Shown piece by piece: positions 36,101 through 44,793 of a DNA stretch of 64,000 nt; the stretch's first letter is position 1; every line of letters begins with the position of its first letter. A program made the position numbers and the translations under genes. The notes under the pieces are model-generated. The model was given only the letters and a program-made list of their open reading frames with translations, searched no databases and was not told the origin of the DNA. The stretch comes from Burkholderiales bacterium RIFCSPLOWO2_12_FULL_65_40 (GTDB taxonomy: Bacteria > Pseudomonadota > Gammaproteobacteria > Burkholderiales > Burkholderiaceae_C). Where the stretch lies: contig MESL01000002.1 of the NCBI GenBank assembly GCA_001770955.1, positions 49,593 to 113,592 of the forward strand, in the 5' to 3' direction.

Positions 36101-36399
36101 AAACCCGCAATCTGGGCATCAGTACGGGAATGGCGCTCCGTCTGCGCGTCGGCAAAGTCTCTGCCCTCAGAGCCCAGAAACGCCGCTGCCATACCCCGTT
36201 CGCGCTGGATTTCATGCACCAGTTCACTGACCGTGGTGGCCAGCTCGGCCAACTCGCGCAAGTTGCGCATGTCCGTGGCAATGCGCTGCTGGCCCGCCAG
36301 TACCCACAGAACAAAGAACAGAAACCCTGCGATCGGCAAGGCCAGCGCCAGCGCCATGCGCTGGCCTATCGGGATATTCTGCAGTCGGACTTGCATCAC
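33175..36399 (-). CDS. NIT-HAMP-PAS-PAS-GGDEF-EAL bifunctional c-di-GMP protein
   Basis: This encodes 1074 residues. A transmembrane helix at about 16-36 leads into a large periplasmic domain of about 280 residues opening with ELVHEIQRERGMAAAFLGSE, the NIT (nitrate/nitrite sensing) motif. A second helix (about 318-340), HAMP, two PAS domains (about 425-535 and 540-650), GGDEF (about 660-830) and EAL (about 845-1070) follow. GGDEF is intact (RLGGDEFVVML with RASD inhibitory site). EAL is also intact ([37 protein letters not shown]). It could both make and degrade c-di-GMP according to signal. It is divergent from hoxF. Confidence 0.92.
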   Translation of the reverse strand: MMQVRLQNIPIGQRMALALALPIAGFLFFVLWVLAGQQRIATDMRNLRELAELATTVSELVHEIQRERGMAAAFLGSEGRDFADAQTERHSRTDAQIAGFQQALDRLVTERFDRRLHWRIADARAQLDQLASWRREAVQLQVTPEVQSARYSAAIYTLIGIVQEMHLLGSGSEMSRAIYAYVNLMQAKELAGMERALGATYFSSPRIDAVSRQVFVGLTDRQAHFMEQFRFFAARAQVDFLEQALSDIKAAEIERMRNAVFLRLPGSQAVPAKNTAHWFEVMSWKIDQIKRVEDRMSQDLIEATHGAEMAAKQTLLWSGGAALVALALTLLFAGALARGIIYPIRRITDAMNRLAAPEASVGTVEIADHGRGDEIGEMARATLVFRDNLIRIAQAEERLKSAVILRLHHKALGSISQGVLIVDAQGNATFVNEALCTITGYPESEILGRPPDFLWTDADGRATLWDSAGAPCTLPGKRRDGEPFWFEATVSPVLDGQGEATHRVVVLRDITENRRIEQEMRIAATAFESLHGMIVTDANGIILRVNRAFTRMTGYSPDEVIGHTPAMFKSGRHDAEFYVRLWQSLADRGAWFGEIWDRRKNGEVYPLLQSISAVRGDDGQVTHYVAAFSDISERKEAEEKIRHLAFYDPLTRLPNRRLLLDRLQQAMVLGERTGNHGALLFIDLDQFKSLNDTLGHDVGDLLLIEVARRLQEAVRASDTAARLGGDEFVVMLEELDKDASEAAEQARLVGEKVLSTLNQPYHLAGHELRSTPSIGLTLFEGRRATIDELMRQADLAMYQSKSAGRNALHFFDPQMQAAVLQRVQLDTDLRNSLEQGDFRLHYQPQVDANGKVIGAEALLRWQHPRRGTVLPGEFIPLSEETGFILPLGQWVLQAACEQLAQWAGDEAMAGLTLAVNVSARQFHQPEFAESVLEVLRTTGANPARLRLELTESLLLDDVESVIAKMVQLKAHGIGFALDDFGTGYSSLTYLRRLPLDLLKIDRSFVRDILTDPNVAAIARTIVALAHSLGLTVVAEGVEQPGQFEFLVDQGCGGYQGYLFGRPVPAQELQASRQS

Positions 36400-36623
36400 G
36401 GCTTGGTCAGGATGGTTGGCGGGGGTCGTTTCGCGACTGCCGCGATCTCCATGTGCTGGCCATTATGCGGCCTGGGTCCGTGCACCGCAGCGCCTGAACA
36501 CCAAAAAGCCTCCACGCATACCCCAATGGGGAGCAACATGGCGGTTTTCGCAACCGTTCGCACCTGCCCTTTCGGGTTCACCCTACACTGGGCCTCTTGA
36601 GCCCCGATGTCGGCCATTACCCC
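36400..36623. other. Divergent intergenic region, NIT protein / hoxF
   Basis: This 224-bp region must carry the hydrogenase promoter. It contains an AT-richer stretch (36490-36560), but I find no acceptable sigma-54 element: TGGC...CGC at 36539-36551 has eight rather than ten bases between GG and GC. No Shine-Dalgarno is clear in front of the hoxF ATG. Nothing else structured was recognised. Confidence 0.4.
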
Positions 36624-38444
36624 ATGCCCATCCACTGCACCGATGAAGCCCGCCTGAGCGCCACCGTGACCGGTGTACTGCGCCGCCACGGCGCACGCCG
36701 TGAAGCCCTGGTGCAGATCCTGCGTGAAGTCCAGGAGCGCACCGGCTGGCTCCCGCGTTCGGCACTGGCCCTCGTGGCCGCCGGGGTCGGGCTGACACCC
36801 GCCATCGTCGAGGGTGTGGCCAGTTTCTATCGCTTCTTGCACCTGCAGCCGGTGGGTCACTTCCATCTGCTGTGGAGCGACAACGTCACAGACCGCATGC
36901 AGGGAAGCCATGCTCTGGCACAGGAACTGCGCCGCTTGCTGGCAGTGCCCGCGGGGGGGCTCAGTGCCGACGGACGGGCCAGTGTGGGCTTTGCCTCGTG
37001 CACCGGCCTGGGGGACCAAGGCCCCGCGCTGCTGGTCAACCAGCAGCATGTGGTCACGCGGATGGACAGCCAGCGCGTACATGATCTGGCCGACATGGTG
37101 CGCAACCAGGTGCCTCTGGCCGACTGGCCTGCGCACTGGATGCAGGTGGACGATCAGGTGCGCCGCAGCGACGTTCTGCTGGACGCCCCCTCCCTGCAAG
37201 GTCAGGCCCTGCAGGCCACCCAGGCACGGGGCGCACAGGCCACCATGTCCGAGCTGTCCGCATCCCGGCTGCGCGGACGGGGTGGCGCAGGGTTTTCCAC
37301 CGCGCGCAAGTGGGCGCTGTGCCTTGCGGCCCCCGTGCCCGAAGGTGGCACCCGCGTGGTGGTATGCAACGCCGACGAGGGCGAGCCCGGTACCTTCAAG
37401 GACCGCGTGCTGCTCAGCCGCCAGGCCGATGCCGTCTTCGAGGGCATGACCGTGGCGGCACGGCTGCTAGACGCGCGCACCGGGCTGCTGTACCTGCGCG
37501 GCGAATACCGCTACCTGCTCGACCCACTGGAATCCGTGCTCGCCCGACGGCGTGCGCGGGGCCTGCTGGGTCGCAACATCCTGGGCGTGGAAGGCTTTGA
37601 TTTCGACATCGCCATCCACGTGGGCGCGGGGGCCTACGTCTGCGGCGAGGAAAGCGCGCTGATCGAGTCGCTCGAAGGCAAGCGCGGCACGCCGCGCATC
37701 CGCCCACCCTTCCCGGTCGAGCGGGGCTACCTGGGTCAGCCGACCGTCGTCAACAACGTGGAAACCTTCTGCGCGGCGGCGCAGATCGCCTGGCATGGCG
37801 GCACCTGGTGGTCCGCCATCGGCACCCCGGACAGCAGCGGAACCAAACTGCATGCGGTCAGCGGCGACTGCGAGCGCCCCGGCGTCTACGAATACCCCTT
37901 CGGCGTGACCGTGGCCCAGGTGCTGCACGACTGTGGCGCCCGCGACACCCAGGCCGTGCAGGTCGGCGGGCCCTCTGGCCGGTGTCTGGCGGACCACGAA
38001 TTTCAGCGGCGCATGGGTTTCGAGGACCTGCCCACGGCGGGCGCCTTCATGGTGTTCGACCGTTCGCGCGACATGTTCGAGGTGGCGCACGCCTTTGCGC
38101 AGTTCTTCGCCCACGAGAGCTGCGGCTTCTGCACGCCGTGCCGCGTCGGCACGGCCCTGGTGCTGCAGCGCATGGACAAGCTTGCGGCCGGACTTGGCTC
38201 GGGCTGGGATCGCACCGATCTGGACGACCTCGACACCCTGATGCAAGGCACCACCCATTGCGGCCTGGGCGCCAGCAGTACCCATGCGCTGCGCGACACG
38301 CTGGAGCGTTTCGGCGCAGCCTACGACAAGCGCCTGCGCCAGCCCCGCTTCACACCGGGCTTCGATCTGGACGGCGAGTTGGAGCCGGCGCGGCGCGCAA
38401 CCGGGCGTGACGACCCCCATGCCCACCTGGAGCAAAAGGGATGA
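36624..38444 (+). CDS. hoxF: NAD+-reducing [NiFe] hydrogenase diaphorase subunit HoxF
   Basis: This encodes 606 residues, near the 602 of Cupriavidus HoxF. It transfers electrons from H2 oxidation to NAD+ in the cytoplasm. The N-terminal NuoE-like domain (about 1-160) has a single relevant Cys (GFASCTG) instead of four, so no [2Fe-2S] cluster is expected there, as in the known soluble hydrogenases. The NuoF-like part has the FMN site GRGGAGFSTARKW, the NAD site GAYVCGEESALIESLEGKRG and the [4Fe-4S] ligands ESCGFCTPCRVG plus THCGLG. The ATG at 36624 is chosen for length; no strong Shine-Dalgarno is seen. The stop overlaps hoxU (ATGA). Confidence 0.93.
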   Translation: MPIHCTDEARLSATVTGVLRRHGARREALVQILREVQERTGWLPRSALALVAAGVGLTPAIVEGVASFYRFLHLQPVGHFHLLWSDNVTDRMQGSHALAQELRRLLAVPAGGLSADGRASVGFASCTGLGDQGPALLVNQQHVVTRMDSQRVHDLADMVRNQVPLADWPAHWMQVDDQVRRSDVLLDAPSLQGQALQATQARGAQATMSELSASRLRGRGGAGFSTARKWALCLAAPVPEGGTRVVVCNADEGEPGTFKDRVLLSRQADAVFEGMTVAARLLDARTGLLYLRGEYRYLLDPLESVLARRRARGLLGRNILGVEGFDFDIAIHVGAGAYVCGEESALIESLEGKRGTPRIRPPFPVERGYLGQPTVVNNVETFCAAAQIAWHGGTWWSAIGTPDSSGTKLHAVSGDCERPGVYEYPFGVTVAQVLHDCGARDTQAVQVGGPSGRCLADHEFQRRMGFEDLPTAGAFMVFDRSRDMFEVAHAFAQFFAHESCGFCTPCRVGTALVLQRMDKLAAGLGSGWDRTDLDDLDTLMQGTTHCGLGASSTHALRDTLERFGAAYDKRLRQPRFTPGFDLDGELEPARRATGRDDPHAHLEQKG

Positions 38445-39130
38445 ACCACTTCCTGCTCGACGGCGCCGAAGTACCCTTCACCGAGGGCGACACACTGATG
38501 GACGCCGCCCAGCGCGCGGGCCACGCCATCGCGCACCTGTGCTGGGATGCCCGCCTGGGTCAGAGCGGCGCCTGCCGGCTGTGCACGGTGCGCATCGACG
38601 GACGCCTGGCCGCCGCCTGCACCACCCGCGCCCAAGGCGGGCAGGTGGTGGAAAACCGTACCCCCGAGCTTGACGCCCGGCGCCTGCGGCTCACGCAGAT
38701 GCTGTTCGTGGAGGGCAACCACTTCTGCCCCGGTTGCGAAAAGAGCGGCGAGTGCCTGCTCCAGGCCACGGCCTATGACCTGGGCATGACGGACATGCAC
38801 TACGACATGATGGCGCCGTCACGCCCCGTGGATGCCAGCCACCCCGATCTCTGGCTGGAGCTGAACCGCTGCATCCTGTGCAAGCTGTGCGTGCGCGCCA
38901 GCCACGAAACCGACGGCAAGGACGTGTTCGCCATCGGCGGCCACGGCACCGGCACGCACCTCCTGGTGAACTCGCCCACCGGCCTGCTGGGCGACAGCGC
39001 CCTGTCGACCGACGACCTTGCCGCATGTATCTGCCCCGTGGGCGCCATCCTTCCCAAGCGGCGTGGCTTCGCCGTACCCATCGGCAAGCGCCGGTTCGAC
39101 CCTCCGGACAACGGCAATGACCCAACGTGA
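38441..39130 (+). CDS. hoxU: Hydrogenase diaphorase iron-sulfur subunit HoxU
   Basis: This encodes 229 residues, NuoG-like. It carries electrons between the HoxHY and HoxF modules. The N-terminal [2Fe-2S] ligands are in HLCWDARLGQSGACRLCTV plus the later AACTT; the HFCPGCEKSGEC segment gives a His/Cys3-type [4Fe-4S] site, and NRCILCKLCVRAS with ACICPVGA binds another [4Fe-4S]. The ATG overlaps the hoxF TGA (ATGA) and the end overlaps hoxY by 14 bp, so the genes are tightly coupled. It lacks a molybdopterin-like domain, as expected for HoxU. Confidence 0.94.
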   Translation: MNHFLLDGAEVPFTEGDTLMDAAQRAGHAIAHLCWDARLGQSGACRLCTVRIDGRLAAACTTRAQGGQVVENRTPELDARRLRLTQMLFVEGNHFCPGCEKSGECLLQATAYDLGMTDMHYDMMAPSRPVDASHPDLWLELNRCILCKLCVRASHETDGKDVFAIGGHGTGTHLLVNSPTGLLGDSALSTDDLAACICPVGAILPKRRGFAVPIGKRRFDPPDNGNDPT

Positions 39131-39677
39131 ATCCACACCCCCGAAGCTGCGCGTGGCTACGGTCTCGCTCGCGGGATGCTTTGGCTGCCACATGTCGCTG
39201 CTCGACATCGACGAGCGCCTGTTCACGCTGGCGCAGCGGGTGGAGTTTGACCGATCGCCGCTGACCGACATCAAGAACCTGGGAGACTGCGACATCGGGC
39301 TGATCGAGGGCGGCCTGTGCAACAGCGAGAACGTCGAGGTGCTGCGCAACTTCCGCGCCCGCTGCAAGATACTCGTGGCAGTGGGCGCCTGCGCCATCAA
39401 CGGCGGGCTGCCGGCACAGCGCAATGCGCTGGACATCGGCCAGATCCTGGTTGACGTCTACCACGCCCGTCCCGGCCTGGCCGCCGGCAGCGCCGTGCCC
39501 AACGACCCTGAACTGCCGCTGCCGCTGGCACGCGTACACCCCATTCATGAGGTGGTGCGCGTGGACCATTTCCTGCCCGGCTGCCCCCCCAGCGCTGATG
39601 CGATCTGGGCGCTGCTGTCGGCGCTGACCGAGGGCCGCATGCCACCCAACGACCCCTCCCTCATCCGGTTCGACTGA
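39117..39677 (+). CDS. hoxY: [NiFe] hydrogenase small subunit HoxY
   Basis: This encodes 186 residues. It holds the single proximal [4Fe-4S] cluster next to the NiFe site: SLAGCFGCHMSLLD (C21, C24), VAVGACAINGG and FLPGCPPSAD supply the four ligands. It has no signal peptide and no tat motif, so the enzyme is cytoplasmic. The ATG at 39117 lies inside the end of hoxU; the length is a little shorter than the about 200-residue homologues. It is followed by hoxH with a one-base TGATG overlap. Confidence 0.93.
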   Translation: MTQRESTPPKLRVATVSLAGCFGCHMSLLDIDERLFTLAQRVEFDRSPLTDIKNLGDCDIGLIEGGLCNSENVEVLRNFRARCKILVAVGACAINGGLPAQRNALDIGQILVDVYHARPGLAAGSAVPNDPELPLPLARVHPIHEVVRVDHFLPGCPPSADAIWALLSALTEGRMPPNDPSLIRFD

Positions 39678-41185
39678 TGGCTTCTCCTCCCCTCTCCACC
39701 GCTCCCTCCACCCCCCGGCGGGTGGTGATCGACCCCGTTTCACGCGTCGAAGGCCACGGCAAGGTCACGCTGCTGCTGGACGAGCACAACCGGGTGCAAC
39801 AGGCTCGCCTGCACATCGTCGAGTTCCGTGGCTTCGAGAGCTTCATCGTCGGCCGCCCCTACTGGGAAGTGCCTGTGATGGTGCAACGCCTGTGCGGCAT
39901 CTGTCCGGTCTCACACCATCTGGCTGCCAGCAAGGCCATCGACGTGGCGCTGGGCATGGCGGCCATACCGCGCACCGCTGAGGCCATGCGCCGCCTGATG
40001 CACTACGGGCAGGTGATGCAGTCGCATGCACTGCATTTCTTTCACCTGTCCTCGCCCGACCTGCTTTTCGGTTTTGACAGCGACGCCACGCGGCGCAACA
40101 TCCTCGGCGTCGCCGCCGCGCACCCCGACATCGCACGCCAGGGCGTCCTGCTGCGCAAGTTCGGGCAAGAGGTGATCCGCCTTACGGCGGGCAAGCGCGT
40201 GCACGGCACCGGTTCGGTGCCCGGGGGTGTGAACCGCCACCTCACGCGCGCCGAACGCGACGAGCTGTCCGCCCAGGTGCCGCAAATGCTGGACTGGTGC
40301 GAGCAGGCCGTGGAGCTGGTGGCCCGCCTGCACGCCCAGAACCCGGTGCTCTACGCGCACTTCGGCAGCATCCGCTCGGGCTGGATGTCGCTCGTGAGCG
40401 CCGATGGCGCCATGGAGCTTTACGACGGAGTGCTGCGCGTGAGCGATGCCGAAGGCCGCATCCTGCACGATGGGGTCGACGTGCAGGGCTACATGGGGCT
40501 GATCGAAGAGGCCACAGAACCCTGGACCTACATGAAATTTCCCTACCTGCGCGCGCTCGGGCGCGAGGCAGGCTGGTACCGGGTCGGCCCGCTCGCGCGC
40601 GTGCACAACTGCAGCCATATCCCCAGCCCGCGCGCAGAAGGTGCGCGCCAGCGCTTTCTGGCCGACGGCCCGGTGCACGCCACACTGGCCTACCACTGGG
40701 CGCGCATGATCGAGATGCTGCATGCCATGGAAGTGATCGCCGAGCTGCTGCAGGATGACGCGCTGCTGGGCGGCGAACTCACGGCAGCGCTGCCTTCGCA
40801 GCGCCCCGCCCACCGCGCAGGTGTGGGTGTGATCGAGGCCCCGCGCGGCACCTTGATCCACCACTACGCGATTGGCGATGACGATCTGGTGCAGTGGTGC
40901 AACCTCATCGTCAGCACCACGCACAACAACCAGGCCATGAATGAATCGGTGCGTGCCGTGGCGCGCGAATACTTCGACGGTCGCGAAATCAGCGAGGGGT
41001 TGCTCAACCGCATCGAGGTGGCGATTCGCGCCTACGACCCCTGCCTGAGCTGTGCCACCCACGCCCTGGGCAACATGCCGCTGCAGGTACAGGTGGTCGG
41101 CCCCGATGGCCTGCCCATAGACAGTGTGCTGCGCTACAGCGATGGTCGCATGGAGCGTTCCAACGCAGCACTTCAGGCGCCGTGA
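39677..41185 (+). CDS. hoxH: [NiFe] hydrogenase large subunit HoxH
   Basis: This encodes 502 residues. It carries the NiFe(CN)2CO centre: L1 motif RLCGICPVSHH (C73, C76) and L2 motif DPCLSCATHA (C456, C459). Both are complete, so the group 3d enzyme should be active after maturation. After the expected cleavage site following CATHA, 39 residues remain as the C-terminal extension removed by HoxW; in Cupriavidus the peptide is 24 residues, so this tail is long. It starts at ATG 39677 in TGATG with hoxY. No hyp maturation genes lie in the window, so they must be elsewhere. Confidence 0.95.
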   Translation: MASPPLSTAPSTPRRVVIDPVSRVEGHGKVTLLLDEHNRVQQARLHIVEFRGFESFIVGRPYWEVPVMVQRLCGICPVSHHLAASKAIDVALGMAAIPRTAEAMRRLMHYGQVMQSHALHFFHLSSPDLLFGFDSDATRRNILGVAAAHPDIARQGVLLRKFGQEVIRLTAGKRVHGTGSVPGGVNRHLTRAERDELSAQVPQMLDWCEQAVELVARLHAQNPVLYAHFGSIRSGWMSLVSADGAMELYDGVLRVSDAEGRILHDGVDVQGYMGLIEEATEPWTYMKFPYLRALGREAGWYRVGPLARVHNCSHIPSPRAEGARQRFLADGPVHATLAYHWARMIEMLHAMEVIAELLQDDALLGGELTAALPSQRPAHRAGVGVIEAPRGTLIHHYAIGDDDLVQWCNLIVSTTHNNQAMNESVRAVAREYFDGREISEGLLNRIEVAIRAYDPCLSCATHALGNMPLQVQVVGPDGLPIDSVLRYSDGRMERSNAALQAP

Positions 41186-41733
41186 TGCGACCTCCACTGC
41201 TGGTGCTGGCGATCGGCAACCCGAGCCGGGGGGATGATGCGCTCGGCCCGTTGCTGCTGGAACAGCTGGCGGCCATCGGCACGGAGGCCGCTGGGGATGT
41301 GGAGCTGCTGACCGACTTTCAGCTGCAGATAGAGCACGCGCTCGACCTTGAAGGACGGCGCGCCGTGCTGTTCATTGATGCGGCCCGGCCCGGTGTGGTG
41401 GAAGGTGTGGGACTCACGGCGATTCAAGCCGAGACGCGTCTGGTCCCCGTCAGCCACGCCCTGTCGGCTCCGGCCGTTCTGCAGGTGGCCACGCAACTGG
41501 CAGGATGCGCGCCCCCCGCCTGGCAGCTGGCCGTGGAAGGCGAGTGCTTTGCCCTGGCGGAAGGCCTCAGTCCCTTGGCGCAGCAGCACCTGGAACAGGC
41601 CTTCGAAATGCTGCTGGACTGGATTGCAACGCAACGCGCTGCTGCCTGCCTCACTCCGTCCGTCAGCCCGGCTGGCTGGCCTGGTGCTTGCGTACCAGCG
41701 CAATCAGATCGGTGGCCGATAGCGGACGGCTGA
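41185..41733 (+). CDS. hoxW: Hydrogenase maturation endopeptidase HoxW
   Basis: This encodes 182 residues. This HybD/HoxW-type protease removes the HoxH C-terminal peptide after Ni insertion. [28 protein letters not shown] and [12 protein letters not shown] supply the Ni-sensing acidic and His residues. The ATG at 41185 shares its first base with the hoxH stop (TGATG). The last 71 bp overlap the end of the convergent response-regulator gene, so the C-terminal 23 or so residues are encoded opposite it. The length slightly exceeds typical HoxW, consistent with read-through into that overlap. Confidence 0.9.
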   Translation: MRPPLLVLAIGNPSRGDDALGPLLLEQLAAIGTEAAGDVELLTDFQLQIEHALDLEGRRAVLFIDAARPGVVEGVGLTAIQAETRLVPVSHALSAPAVLQVATQLAGCAPPAWQLAVEGECFALAEGLSPLAQQHLEQAFEMLLDWIATQRAAACLTPSVSPAGWPGACVPAQSDRWPIADG

Positions 41734-44419
41734 ACAGATAACCCTGCATCAGGTCGCACCCCGCGACCCGCAGAAACTCGCGCTGCTCGACGGTCTCCAC
41801 CCCTTCCCCCACGGTCTGCATACGCAGGTTGCGCGCCAGACCGATGATGCTGCGCACGATAGCCGCGCTGTCCGGGTGCAGCATGATGTCCTGCACGAAA
41901 GAGCGGTCGATTTTGAGTTGGTCAATCGGGAAACGGCGCAGATAGGCGAGCGAGGAGTATCCCGTCCCGAAGTCATCCACCGACAGGCTCACGCCCAGGG
42001 CCTTGAGCTCTGCCAACGTGCGTGCAGCCTGCTCGGCGTTCTGCATCACCGTGCTCTCGGTGATCTCCAGCTTGAGCAGGCGCGGCGGAAGTCCCGATTC
42101 CTCCAGCGCCTGCTGCACGATGTGCACCAGCTGGTCGTCCCGAAACTGGCGCGCAGACAAATTGACGGCGACCCGAAGCGCGACTCCTTCCTTCTGCCAC
42201 TGCCGAACCTGCTGGCAGGCCGTGCGCAGCACCCATTGCCCGATCGGCACGATCAGCCCGGTTTCTTCTGCCAGCGGAATGAAATCGAGGGGAGAAATCA
42301 GCGTTCCATCGTCCGAGCGCCAGCGGATCAGGGCCTCGACATCCGTCAACGCGTTGGTGCTGAGATTGAGCAAGGGCTGGTAATGCAGCAACAGCTCGTC
42401 GCGCTCCAGCGCGTAGCGCAGGCTCGCCTCCAGTTCCAGCTTGCGCAGAGCCTGCGTGTTCAAGTCGGCGGTGTAGAAGTACAAACCGTTGCGCCCGGCC
42501 TCCTTGGCGCGGTACATCGCGGCATCGGCATTGCGCAGCAAGGTGTCGTAGTCGTCTCCGTCCTGTGGGTACATGCTCACACCAATGCTGACGGCCAGAC
42601 TCAGCTCATGGTTCTGCAGCGTGATCGGCCGCGCAATGTTCTGGCGGATCCGGTCCGCCACCAGCATCACCTCCTGCGGACTGGACAGGTCCGACAGAAC
42701 AATCACAAAGTCGTCGCCACCGATGCGTGCCGCCGTGTCACGCTCACGCAACTGCTGGCCGATGCGCTCGGCCACAGCACACAGAATGGAGTCCCCGAAG
42801 GCGTGTCCCAGGCTGTCATTGATGCGCTTGAAATGGTCCAGATCGAGGTAGAGAACGGCCACAGCGCCCCGGTGACGCTGCGCAAAGGCGATCGCCAGTT
42901 CGGTGCGCTCCTTGAGCCGGTTGCGGTTGGCCAACCCCGTCAACTCGTCGTGATTGTTTTGCCGCTCCAGTTGTTCCTCGTATTGCTTGCGGTCGGTGAT
43001 GTCGTTGAGGATCCCGACAAAATGCGTCACTTCGCCCTGGTCGTTGCGCACCGGCGCAATCGACAGGTCATTCCAGAACAAGGTTCCGTCCTTGCGGTAG
43101 TTGCGCAAGATGGCGTTGCCCTCGCGCTGCTCTCGCAGGGCCGCCGTGATTTCCTGCACGCCCATTTGCTCGCGATCGGTCTGCACCAGCAGGTCAGGGC
43201 TTTGCCCCGTGGCCTCCTGGAGACTGTAGCCCGTGATGCGCTCAAAAGCCGGGTTGGCATGAATGATTCCCCAGCCCTGGGCCGTGTGCGCAAAGATCAC
43301 AATGCCATTGGCAGACGCCTCGACGGCACTGCTGTTGAGGCGGATCGCCTCTTCGCTGACACGCAGGCGCTCTTCCGCCTGGCGGCGACGCGCCTCCTTC
43401 TCGAAGTTGGAAAGCGCAAAGCAGACATCACTCACCATTTCGGTGAGCAGATTCAGCCGCTCCGCATCGAAGAAGTCTTTTTCTGCCGCAAACAGCGTGA
43501 AACTCCCCGCCACCTCGTCGTCCACCGTCAGCAAAAAGCAGGCACCGGAAAGAAATCCGTTCTGCAGCAAATCGGCGTGAATGAGGCGAAGCCGGGGATC
43601 GGCGAGCAAATCGTTGCAGATGTAGGGCTTGCCCAGAGACAACGCCAGCTCTGCCGGGACCCGGGGCGGCCCCTGTGTTCCTATGGGTGCCAAGCGCACA
43701 AACCAGTCTGGCGCCACGCCGCAGCGCGCCGCAGGCACCACCTCGCCGGTTTGCGGATTCAGCAAACCCACCCAGGCCATGCGCAGCCCTCCACGCTCGA
43801 CAGCGATGGTGCACAGTCGCTCCAGCAGTTCTTCCCGGTTCCGGGTATGCACGATGGCCTGGTTGGTTTCACTCAAGGCGGCATAGAGCCGGTTCAGGCG
43901 CAGGATCTGCTGGTGGGCTGCGTCAAGCTCCAGCAGTCGCTGCTCGAGTTCCAGGCTGCGCTGCTCCAGCTTGTGTACCAGCACCTCGTTGTACATCTTG
44001 AGCATCGACGCACCTGACACCACCGGCGTGCGGACATCCGCCGGCTGTTGCGCGGCCTTGGCCAGCATGGCGTGCACCCGCTCAATGAACACCTCAGGCT
44101 CGGCCGGTTTCACCAGAAAGGCATCCGCTCCCATGTCCAGCGCCAGTTTCGCGTCCTTGGCTTCGGTGTAGGTCGCGGTGTAAACCATGAACGGAATGCC
44201 ATGCAACGCCGCGTCAGCCTTCCATTCACGCAACAGGGTATATCCGTCCATCACCGGCATCAGCAGGTCACTGATCACCAGGTCCGGCGCACGTACGCGC
44301 GCACGCTCCAGCGCCTGCTGACCCTGCACCGCCTCTTCCACCTCAAAGCCATGCCCCTGCATCAGCATGCGCAACAGGTAGCGGTTGTCCTCCCGGTCAT
44401 CGACGATCAGCACACGCAT
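41663..44419 (-). CDS. Receiver-GAF-PAS-GGDEF-EAL response regulator
   Basis: This encodes 918 residues. The receiver domain (about 1-120) has phosphoacceptor D51 (VISDLLMP) and K104. A coiled-coil region, GAF (about 185-345), PAS (about 355-480), GGDEF (about 490-650) and EAL (about 660-915) follow. The cyclase motif is RIGGDDF, an Asp in place of the usual second Glu, with an RERD inhibitory site. EAL is complete ([39 protein letters not shown]). A phosphorylation-controlled c-di-GMP turnover enzyme is expected; net phosphodiesterase activity is more likely. It is the third gene of the HK-REC operon (TGATG overlap). Confidence 0.92.
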   Translation of the reverse strand: MRVLIVDDREDNRYLLRMLMQGHGFEVEEAVQGQQALERARVRAPDLVISDLLMPVMDGYTLLREWKADAALHGIPFMVYTATYTEAKDAKLALDMGADAFLVKPAEPEVFIERVHAMLAKAAQQPADVRTPVVSGASMLKMYNEVLVHKLEQRSLELEQRLLELDAAHQQILRLNRLYAALSETNQAIVHTRNREELLERLCTIAVERGGLRMAWVGLLNPQTGEVVPAARCGVAPDWFVRLAPIGTQGPPRVPAELALSLGKPYICNDLLADPRLRLIHADLLQNGFLSGACFLLTVDDEVAGSFTLFAAEKDFFDAERLNLLTEMVSDVCFALSNFEKEARRRQAEERLRVSEEAIRLNSSAVEASANGIVIFAHTAQGWGIIHANPAFERITGYSLQEATGQSPDLLVQTDREQMGVQEITAALREQREGNAILRNYRKDGTLFWNDLSIAPVRNDQGEVTHFVGILNDITDRKQYEEQLERQNNHDELTGLANRNRLKERTELAIAFAQRHRGAVAVLYLDLDHFKRINDSLGHAFGDSILCAVAERIGQQLRERDTAARIGGDDFVIVLSDLSSPQEVMLVADRIRQNIARPITLQNHELSLAVSIGVSMYPQDGDDYDTLLRNADAAMYRAKEAGRNGLYFYTADLNTQALRKLELEASLRYALERDELLLHYQPLLNLSTNALTDVEALIRWRSDDGTLISPLDFIPLAEETGLIVPIGQWVLRTACQQVRQWQKEGVALRVAVNLSARQFRDDQLVHIVQQALEESGLPPRLLKLEITESTVMQNAEQAARTLAELKALGVSLSVDDFGTGYSSLAYLRRFPIDQLKIDRSFVQDIMLHPDSAAIVRSIIGLARNLRMQTVGEGVETVEQREFLRVAGCDLMQGYLFSRPLSATDLIALVRKHQASQPG

Positions 44420-44793
44420 CAGGCCACTCCCTTGATGAAACGCTCGACCTCTTCGGCAAACGTCTGTGGATCGATGGGTTTCTCAATGTAGCCGTTGCAG
44501 CCCGCCGCGAGGCAGCGCTCCCGGTCTCCCGCCATGGCATACGAGGTGACGGCCACGATGGGAATGGCCTGCAGCTTCGGGTCGGATCGCAGCGCCTGTG
44601 CCACCGCATAGCCGTCCATGCCGGGCAACTGGATGTCCAGCAGAATCAGCACCGGATCGATCTGTCCCGCCAGCGCCACGCCGGTAGGACCATCTTCAGC
44701 ATGCACCATTTCCCAGCCCCTGGCTTCCAGCAAAAAGTTGGCCAGATAACGATTCTGGGCGTTGTCCTCGATCAGCAAGATGCGCTTGTTCAT
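44419..44793 (-). CDS. Single-domain response regulator (CheY-like)
   Basis: This encodes 124 residues with one receiver domain: [11 protein letters not shown] gives the acidic pocket, D53 in [11 protein letters not shown] is the phosphoacceptor, T/S in AVTSYAM and K105 in IEKPIDP complete it. There is no output domain. The ATG overlaps the histidine kinase TGA (ATGA) and its own TGA overlaps the next gene start. It probably acts as a phosphate shuttle or sink between the kinase and the receiver of the downstream GGDEF-EAL protein. Confidence 0.92.
   Translation of the reverse strand: MNKRILLIEDNAQNRYLANFLLEARGWEMVHAEDGPTGVALAGQIDPVLILLDIQLPGMDGYAVAQALRSDPKLQAIPIVAVTSYAMAGDRERCLAAGCNGYIEKPIDPQTFAEEVERFIKGVA

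Noticed and set aside
36539..36552. Possible sigma-54 promoter before hoxF (TGGC...CGC)
   Set aside because: Only eight bases lie between GG and GC; the required spacing is ten.
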